This document shows, one piece after another, positions 59,153 to 64,000 of a stretch of DNA of 64,000 bases (positions are counted from its first letter, which is position 1; every line of letters begins with the position of its first letter). The notes beneath the pieces were generated by a model, which saw only the letters and a list, made by a program, of their open reading frames with translations, was not told the origin of the DNA and did no database searches. The DNA is from Streptomyces antioxidans (GTDB taxonomy: Bacteria > Actinomycetota > Actinomycetes > Streptomycetales > Streptomycetaceae). A program made the translations under genes and the position numbers. The stretch is taken from assembly GCF_000968685.2 (NCBI RefSeq), contig NZ_LAKD02000015.1, positions 62,001 to 126,000 on the forward strand, written 5' to 3'.

Positions 59153-60064
59153 ATGCCCGATCTCTCCGTGCCCTGGCGTGGCGTTCATGTCGCCACGGCG
59201 CTTCCGTTCCATGACGATGACGAGCTGTCGGTCGACTACGAGGGCTACGCCGCCCATGTGCGGTTTCTCGCCGAGCACGGCTGTGACGGGGTCTGTCCCA
59301 ATGGGTCGTTGGGGGAGTACCAGACCCTGACGGACGAGGAGCGGGCGCGGGTGGTGCGGGTGGCGGTGGAGGCGGCGCCCGAGGGGTTCGGGGTGATGCC
59401 GGGGGTGGCGGCGTACGGGGCGCTGGAGAGTCGGCGGTGGGCGGAGCAGGCGCGGGCGGCCGGGGCGCGGGCGGTGCTGGCGCTGCCGCCCAACGGCTAC
59501 CGCGCCGAGCGGGAGGCCGTGGTCGGCCACTACCGCGAGGTGGCGCGGGCCGGGCTGCCGGTGGTGGCGTACAACAACCCCCATGACACCAGGGTCGACC
59601 TCACTCCGGAGCTCCTGGCCGAGCTGTACGGGGAGGGGCTGATCGGCGCGGTCAAGGAGTTCAGCGGGGATGTGCGGCGGGCGTACGAGATCGCCGAGCG
59701 CGCCCCCGGTCTCGATCTGCTGGTCGGCGCCGATGATGTGCTGCTCGAGCTGGGGCTCGCCGGGGCCGTGGGGTGGATCGCCGGGTATCCGAACGCGATT
59801 CCCGACGCCACCGTGGAGCTGTACCGGCTCGCCACCTCGGGGGCCGGCGAGGATCTGGAGAAGGCGCTGCCGCTGTACCGCGCGCTGCATCCGCTGCTGC
59901 GCTGGGACTCCAGGACCGAGTTCGTGCAGGCCATCAAGGCGTCCATGGACCTCGCCGGGCTGCGCGGCGGAGCCTGCCGCCCGCCGCGTTCCCGGCTGAC
60001 CGGGGAGGTGGCGGCGCGCGTCGTCCGGGAGACCGAGACGGTGCTCGCGCTGGGGTACCGGTGA
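59153..60064 (+). CDS. Dihydrodipicolinate synthase-family deaminase (hydroxyproline pathway)
   Basis: A 303-residue TIM-barrel enzyme of the DapA/NAL family. Schiff-base K168 in GAVKEFSGD, Y140 in VVAYNNPHD, and the substrate-carboxylate loop GCDGVCPNGSLGEYQTL are present. In this operon, next to a hydroxyproline epimerase and a D-hydroxyproline dehydrogenase, it probably deaminates 1-pyrroline-4-hydroxy-2-carboxylate to 2-oxoglutarate semialdehyde, as in the Pseudomonas LhpC/HypD step. It is not likely to be the lysine enzyme, whose glycine-rich loop differs. It starts behind AGGAGG and is the first gene of the operon; the epimerase follows 40 bases later. Confidence 0.8.
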   Translation: MPDLSVPWRGVHVATALPFHDDDELSVDYEGYAAHVRFLAEHGCDGVCPNGSLGEYQTLTDEERARVVRVAVEAAPEGFGVMPGVAAYGALESRRWAEQARAAGARAVLALPPNGYRAEREAVVGHYREVARAGLPVVAYNNPHDTRVDLTPELLAELYGEGLIGAVKEFSGDVRRAYEIAERAPGLDLLVGADDVLLELGLAGAVGWIAGYPNAIPDATVELYRLATSGAGEDLEKALPLYRALHPLLRWDSRTEFVQAIKASMDLAGLRGGACRPPRSRLTGEVAARVVRETETVLALGYR

Positions 60065-60104
60065 GGGCCGTGGGGGTGCGGACGGATCCGTTGAGGGGGC
60101 GCCG

Positions 60105-61106
60105 GTGAGGTCGCGGCGGGTCCTCCACACCGTGGAGTCCCACACCGAGGGCATGCCCACCCGGGTGGTCACCGGCGGGGTGGGGACGCTCCCGGGCGCG
60201 ACCATGGCCGAGCGGCGGCAGTGGTTCATCGAGCACCGGGACGATCTGCGCACCCTGCTGATGTACGAGCCGCGCGGCCACTCCGCGATGAGCGGCGCCA
60301 TCCTCCAGCCGCCGACCCGGCCGGACGCGGATCACGGCGTGCTCTTCATCGAGGTGTCCGGGGTGCTGCCCATGTGCGGGCACGGCACCATCGGCGTGGC
60401 CACCGTGCTGGTCGAGACCGGGATGGTCGAGGTGCGGGAGCCGGTCACCACCATCCGCCTGGACACCCCGGCGGGCCTGGTGGTCGCGGAGGTCGCGGTG
60501 CGCGACGGGGCCGCCACCTCGGTGACGATCCGCAACGTGCCCGCGTTCTGCCCGGCCACCGACCGTACGGTGCGGGTGCCCGGCTTCGGCGAGGTGCGCT
60601 ATGACATCGCCTTCGGCGGCAACTTCTACGCCATCGTGGAACTGGACGCCCTCGGGCTGCCCTTCGACCGGGCGGCGGGGCAGGAACTGCTGACCGCCGG
60701 GCTGAAGATCATGGAGGCGGTGAACGCGCAGGACCCGCCGCACCACCCCGAGCGGCCGGACATCACCGGCTGCCGCCACGTCTACCTCCAGGCCCCGGGT
60801 TCGACCGCGCGCCACTCCCGCCATGCGATGGCCATCCACCCGGGCTGGTTCGACCGCTCCCCCTGCGGTACCGGCACCTCCGCGCGGATGGCCCAGTTGT
60901 ACGCACGCGGTGAGCTGGGCCTCGGCGAGGAGTTCAGCAACGAGTCGTTCATCGGGACGCGGTTCATCGGGCGGCTGCTGGAGGAGACCACGGTGGCGGG
61001 GCTGCCCGCCGTCGTGCCCTCGATCACGGGGCGGGCGTGGGTCACCGGCACCGCACAGTTCCATCTCGACCCCGGCGATCCGTTTCCGGCCGGGTTTCTG
61101 ATGTAG
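60105..61106 (+). CDS. Proline racemase-family 4-hydroxyproline 2-epimerase
   Basis: A 333-residue PLP-independent epimerase. Both catalytic cysteines are present: C91 in LPMCGHGTIG and C254 in DRSPCGTGTSAR, which separates 4-hydroxyproline epimerases from dehydratases that have Thr at the second site. The family start HTVESHTEGMPTRVVTGG and GGNFYAIVELDALGL are seen. It converts trans-4-hydroxy-L-proline to cis-4-hydroxy-D-proline. GTG 60105 is the start, preceded by GGGGGCGCC. It is part of the operon with the deaminase and the D-hydroxyproline dehydrogenase subunits. Confidence 0.88.
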   Translation: MRSRRVLHTVESHTEGMPTRVVTGGVGTLPGATMAERRQWFIEHRDDLRTLLMYEPRGHSAMSGAILQPPTRPDADHGVLFIEVSGVLPMCGHGTIGVATVLVETGMVEVREPVTTIRLDTPAGLVVAEVAVRDGAATSVTIRNVPAFCPATDRTVRVPGFGEVRYDIAFGGNFYAIVELDALGLPFDRAAGQELLTAGLKIMEAVNAQDPPHHPERPDITGCRHVYLQAPGSTARHSRHAMAIHPGWFDRSPCGTGTSARMAQLYARGELGLGEEFSNESFIGTRFIGRLLEETTVAGLPAVVPSITGRAWVTGTAQFHLDPGDPFPAGFLM

Positions 61107-61203
61107 GCCCGGTCTCTGATGTGGCCGGGCTTCTGACGGAGAGGCCGGGTTTCTGATGGAGAGGGGGAGAGCTCCTGATGCGGAGGGGGGAGAGGGGAGA
61201 TCG

Positions 61204-62430
61204 ATGCACCAAGAGTTGCCGCGTACCGCCGATCTCGTCGTCATCGGCGCCGGTGTCGTCGGCGCGGCCGCCGCCTGGTTCGCCACCCTCGCCGGGCTGC
61301 GGGTCGTGGTGGTCGACCGTGGTGGCATCGCGGGCGGCACCTCGGGCGCGGGCGAGGGAAACGTCCTGGTCTCGGACAAGGAGCCGGGCCCTGAGCTGGA
61401 ACTCGCGCGGTACTCGCGGCAGGTGTGGGGCGAGGACCTGGGCCCGTACGGCGAGCGCTGGGAGTTCGAGCGGAAGGGCGGGCTGGTGGTCGCCTCCACC
61501 CCCGCCGCCCTGGGCGCACTGCGAACGCTGGCCGAGCGGCAGCGGGCCCGCGGGGTCGTCGTACGCGAGGTGTCCGGGGCCGGACTCCCCGCCCTCGAAC
61601 CACGGCTGACCCACGAGGCCGCCGGGGGCGCCCTCTATCCGCAGGACGCCCAGGTCCAGCCCATGCTGGCGGCGGCCCAGCTGCTGCGGCTCGCGCGGCA
61701 GCGCGGAGCGGTGGTGCGGACGCGGACGGAGGTGGTGGGGTTCCTCCGGCGTCGGGGAGGGCGGCGTACGGGTGCTGCCCCGGCCACCGGAGGGGACGTG
61801 GGTGGCCGCCCGGTCGTCACCGGCGTACGGACGCCCCACGGCACCGTCAGCGCCCCCGCCGTCCTGAACGCGGCGGGCACCTGGGCCGGTGCGGTGGCGG
61901 AGCTCGCGGGCGTCGGGCTGCCGGTGCTGCCGCGCCGGGGGTTCGTCCTCGTCACCGAACCACTGCCGCCCGCGACCGTACGGCACAAGGTCTACGCGGC
62001 CGACTACGTGGACGCCGTGGCCAGTTCGGACGCGGAGCTCCAGGCGTCGCCGGTCGTGGAGGGCACGGGTGGCGGCACGGTGCTGATCGGCTCCACCCGG
62101 GAGCGGGTCGGCTTCGACCGGCGGCCGTCCCCCGCCGCCGTACGGGCGCTGGCCCGGGGCGCGATCGGGCTGTTCCCGATCCTGGCGTCGGTGCGGGCGA
62201 TGCGCGTGTACGCGGGTTTCCGGCCGTACTGCCCCGACCATCTGCCGGTCATCGGCCCCGACCCGCGCGCCCCCGGGCTGTGGCACGCCTGCGGCCACGA
62301 GGGCGCGGGGATCGGCCTGGCGGCGGGGACGGGGAAGCTGATCGCGCAGGCGCTGACGGGGGAGGCGACGGATCTGGACCTGGCGCCGTTCGCGCCCGAA
62401 CGCTTCGAGGAGGGTGGATGGTGCGGATGA
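61204..62430 (+). CDS. FAD-dependent D-amino-acid-type oxidoreductase subunit (D-hydroxyproline dehydrogenase)
   Basis: A 408-residue DadA-like flavoprotein: FAD-binding LVVIGAGVVGAAAAWFATLAGLRVVVVDRG (about 10-40), PAVLNAAGTWAG, and the C-terminal GFRPYCPDHLPVIGPDPRAPGLWHACGHEGAGIGLAAGTG. ATG 61204 follows a purine-rich run and is preferred over the upstream 61156. In the hydroxyproline pathway it would oxidise cis-4-hydroxy-D-proline. It is joined by a [2Fe-2S] subunit (62418) and an NAD(P)/FAD subunit (62789), matching the heteromeric D-hydroxyproline dehydrogenase arrangement. The overlap with the next gene supports a complex. Confidence 0.85.
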   Translation: MHQELPRTADLVVIGAGVVGAAAAWFATLAGLRVVVVDRGGIAGGTSGAGEGNVLVSDKEPGPELELARYSRQVWGEDLGPYGERWEFERKGGLVVASTPAALGALRTLAERQRARGVVVREVSGAGLPALEPRLTHEAAGGALYPQDAQVQPMLAAAQLLRLARQRGAVVRTRTEVVGFLRRRGGRRTGAAPATGGDVGGRPVVTGVRTPHGTVSAPAVLNAAGTWAGAVAELAGVGLPVLPRRGFVLVTEPLPPATVRHKVYAADYVDAVASSDAELQASPVVEGTGGGTVLIGSTRERVGFDRRPSPAAVRALARGAIGLFPILASVRAMRVYAGFRPYCPDHLPVIGPDPRAPGLWHACGHEGAGIGLAAGTGKLIAQALTGEATDLDLAPFAPERFEEGGWCG

Positions 62431-62774
62431 GTCGCGCGGGGAGTGAGGAGCGTACGGGGATGACCCTCGCGGGGAGCCCGGGGCCGTCGGCGTACCGGCT
62501 GACCTTCGACGGTACGACGGTCACCGCGCGGCCCGGGCAGAGCGTGGGCGCGGCGCTGGTGGCCGCCGGGATCGTGGCGTGGCGGACCACGCGGCGCGGG
62601 GGCAGACCGCGCGGGCTGTTCTGCGGGATCGGGGTGTGCTTCGACTGTCTGATCACCGTGGACGGACGCCCAGGCCAGCGGGCCTGCCTGGTCCCGGCGC
62701 TGGACGGGATGCGGCTGTCGGCGGAGGGTGGTGGCGGTACGGATGAAGGGGGCGGCGGTGACGGTGACGACTGA
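62418..62774 (+). CDS. [2Fe-2S]-binding small subunit of D-hydroxyproline dehydrogenase
   Basis: A 118-residue ferredoxin-like protein with C69-x4-C74-x2-C77-x12-C90 (GLFCGIGVCFDC then RACLV). It is the gamma-type subunit expected in three-subunit D-hydroxyproline or related amine dehydrogenases. The start may be ATG 62418, GTG 62421 or ATG 62427, the last forming an ATGA overlap with the upstream stop. The tail is Gly/Asp-rich. Confidence 0.85.
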   Translation: MVRMSRAGSEERTGMTLAGSPGPSAYRLTFDGTTVTARPGQSVGAALVAAGIVAWRTTRRGGRPRGLFCGIGVCFDCLITVDGRPGQRACLVPALDGMRLSAEGGGGTDEGGGGDGDD

Positions 62775-62788
62775 TCGTGGTGGTGGCG

Positions 62789-64000
62789 ATGACGACTGAT
62801 CGGCCGACGTACGACGTGGCCGTCGTGGGCGCGGGCCCCGCCGGGCTCGCCGCCGCCGTCGGGGCCGCCGAGGCGGGCCTGGACGTGGTGCTCATCGACG
62901 CCGGGCGCCTGCCCGGCGGCCAGTACTGGCGCCACGACGAGCACGCGGCGCCCCCTCGCCACCACCACGGGCGGCTCTTCACCCGGCTCAGCGCCCGGCT
63001 GCGCCACCAGCGCCGCCTCGGCCGACTCCACTACCTCCCCGGCCACCAGGTCTGGCTGATCGACCGCCTCCGCCCGGACAGCGGGCCGTTCACCCTGCGC
63101 CTGAACGGTCCGTACGACACGGCCCCGGTCGAGCGGGACCGGGTGCGGGCCCGTGCGCTGGTGCTCTGCTGCGGTGCGTACGACCGTCAACTGCCGCTCC
63201 CCGGCTGGGAGTTGCCCGGGGTCATGGCGGCTGGGGGCGTCCAGGCGCTGCTGAAGGGGCAGCGGGCGGTGGCGGGCAGCCGTGCGGTGGTCGCGGGCAC
63301 GGGCCCCTTCCTGCTGCCGGTGGCGACGGGCCTGGCCCGGGCGGGGGTGCGGGTCCTCGCCGTGTGCGAGGCCAACCCGGCGCACGGCTGGCTGCGCCAC
63401 CTGGACGGTGCGGTGCGGGCGCCCGCCAAGTCCGCCGAGGCGGTGCGGTACGCGGCGCTGATGGCCCGCCACCGCATCCCGTACCGGACCCGGGCCACGG
63501 TCACCGAGATCCTGGGCGAGGACCGGGTGCGCGGGGTGCGGATCGACGGCGGCGAGGTGCTCGAGGCCGATCTGGTGGCGCTGGGCTGGGGGTTCACCCC
63601 CGCACTCGAACTGCCCCTGATGGTCGGCGCCGACACCCGGCGCGACCTCGACGGCTCCCTCGTCGCCGCCGTCGACGCCCGGCAGCGCACCACCGTCCCG
63701 GACGTCCTGGCCGCGGGGGAGACCACGGGCGTGGGCGGGGCCGCGCTGGCCGTCGCCGAGGGGCGGCTGGCCGCCCTGTCGCTGGCGGCGGCCCAGGGGC
63801 TGCCGGTCGATCCGCGTGCCGTACGGCGGCTGCGCACCGCGATCCGCCACGGCCGGGCCTTCGCCGCCGCGCTGCACCGCACGTACCCCGTGCCCGACGG
63901 GTGGACCGACCGGCTGACCGAACGCACGGTGGTCTGCCGCTGCGAGGAGGTCACCTACGGGGAGCTGTGTCACGCCCGCACCGAGCTCGGGGCCGAGGAC
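62789..64000 (+). CDS. NAD(P)/FAD-dependent oxidoreductase subunit, 3' end outside window
   Basis: The frame from ATG 62789 is open to the end of the window (404 codons, no stop). It has the dinucleotide fold DVAVVGAGPAGLAAAVGAAEAGLDVVLID, then CGAYDRQLPLPGWELPGVMAAGGVQAL, a second nucleotide fold (AVVAGTGPFLLPVATGLA), DVLAAGETTGVGGAALAVAEG, and a C-terminal CRCEEVTYGEL with cysteines typical of a BFD-like [2Fe-2S] site. This is the alpha-type subunit of the complex with 61204 and 62418, passing electrons onward. The missing part is probably short (full subunits are about 470-500 residues). Confidence 0.8.
   Translation, partial: MTTDRPTYDVAVVGAGPAGLAAAVGAAEAGLDVVLIDAGRLPGGQYWRHDEHAAPPRHHHGRLFTRLSARLRHQRRLGRLHYLPGHQVWLIDRLRPDSGPFTLRLNGPYDTAPVERDRVRARALVLCCGAYDRQLPLPGWELPGVMAAGGVQALLKGQRAVAGSRAVVAGTGPFLLPVATGLARAGVRVLAVCEANPAHGWLRHLDGAVRAPAKSAEAVRYAALMARHRIPYRTRATVTEILGEDRVRGVRIDGGEVLEADLVALGWGFTPALELPLMVGADTRRDLDGSLVAAVDARQRTTVPDVLAAGETTGVGGAALAVAEGRLAALSLAAAQGLPVDPRAVRRLRTAIRHGRAFAAALHRTYPVPDGWTDRLTERTVVCRCEEVTYGELCHARTELGAED

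Noticed and set aside
57341..60301. Very long minus-strand open frame (986 codons) across the TerD and hydroxyproline genes
   Set aside because: Antisense shadow caused by high third-position GC; it covers well supported plus-strand genes and its translation is Arg/Gly/Pro-rich low-complexity text.
62764..62800. GACGACTGATCG occurring twice around the start of the last gene
   Set aside because: A small duplication at the gene junction; it does not affect either protein and has no evident regulatory form.

Overview
The window is a chromosomal segment of a high-GC actinomycete, almost certainly a Streptomyces or very close relative. It has very high third-position G+C, GTG and TTG starts, and 4-base start/stop overlaps. 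It also carries typical Streptomyces families: a complete cvn conservon with a P450, a SARP/AfsR-like regulator, DUF4232 lipoproteins, a SpoIIE-type PP2C sensor phosphatase, a mycothiol-related DinB-fold protein and FadE5-like acyl-CoA dehydrogenase. No rRNA, tRNA, CRISPR array or insertion sequence could be supported.

Layout. 0-5.3 kb: tail of an MFS transporter, a maleylpyruvate isomerase-like protein, a thioredoxin/NHL protein and two DUF4232 lipoprotein paralogues. 5.4-6.5 kb: a degenerate tandem array of about 125-bp units that grows out of the 3' end of the SARP gene (6.4-8.5 kb), itself coupled to an M18 aminopeptidase. 10-11 kb: a secreted TNT-type NAD glycohydrolase candidate with a small cytosolic partner. 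11-17 kb: housekeeping (acyl-CoA dehydrogenase, SseB-like, pirin, AspRS) and an internally deleted intradiol dioxygenase. 17.5-23 kb: an accessory island with a divergent regulator/GNAT pair and an operon of anti-sigma-like ATPase, small membrane peptide, radical SAM/SPASM enzyme, thymidylate kinase-like protein, EEP-fold phosphatase/nuclease and MazG-like pyrophosphohydrolase. The island lies between two broken genes. 23.7-40 kb: MetRS, a vWA protein, a PhoX phosphatase with a PHO box, LigD polymerase, a LysR regulator, an alginate lyase, an ATP-dependent DNA ligase and a multidomain PP2C sensor. 40.2-44.5 kb: cvn operon. 44.6-46.8 kb: an unrecognised repeat protein and a broken RiPP-type methyltransferase. 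47-49.7 kb: TetR regulator and a DUF305/DUF3105 cluster. 49.8-52.4 kb: acyl-adenylating and acyl-reducing pair. 52.6-54.2 kb: orphan response regulator, a 13-bp repeat array and two small exported proteins. 54.2-59 kb: a membrane sigma-like/zinc-finger/CBM2 fusion and a TerD-nuclease fusion, divergently arranged. 59.1-64 kb: a 4-hydroxyproline catabolic operon running off the right end.

The strongest candidate for an undescribed system is the translationally coupled radical SAM/nucleotide-enzyme operon at 19417-22948. Next come the TNT toxin pair, the single-chain carbohydrate-sensing sigma-like protein, the TerD-nuclease fusion and the repeat array made from a gene's own 3' end. Names rest on motifs read directly from the translated sequence; no database search was run.
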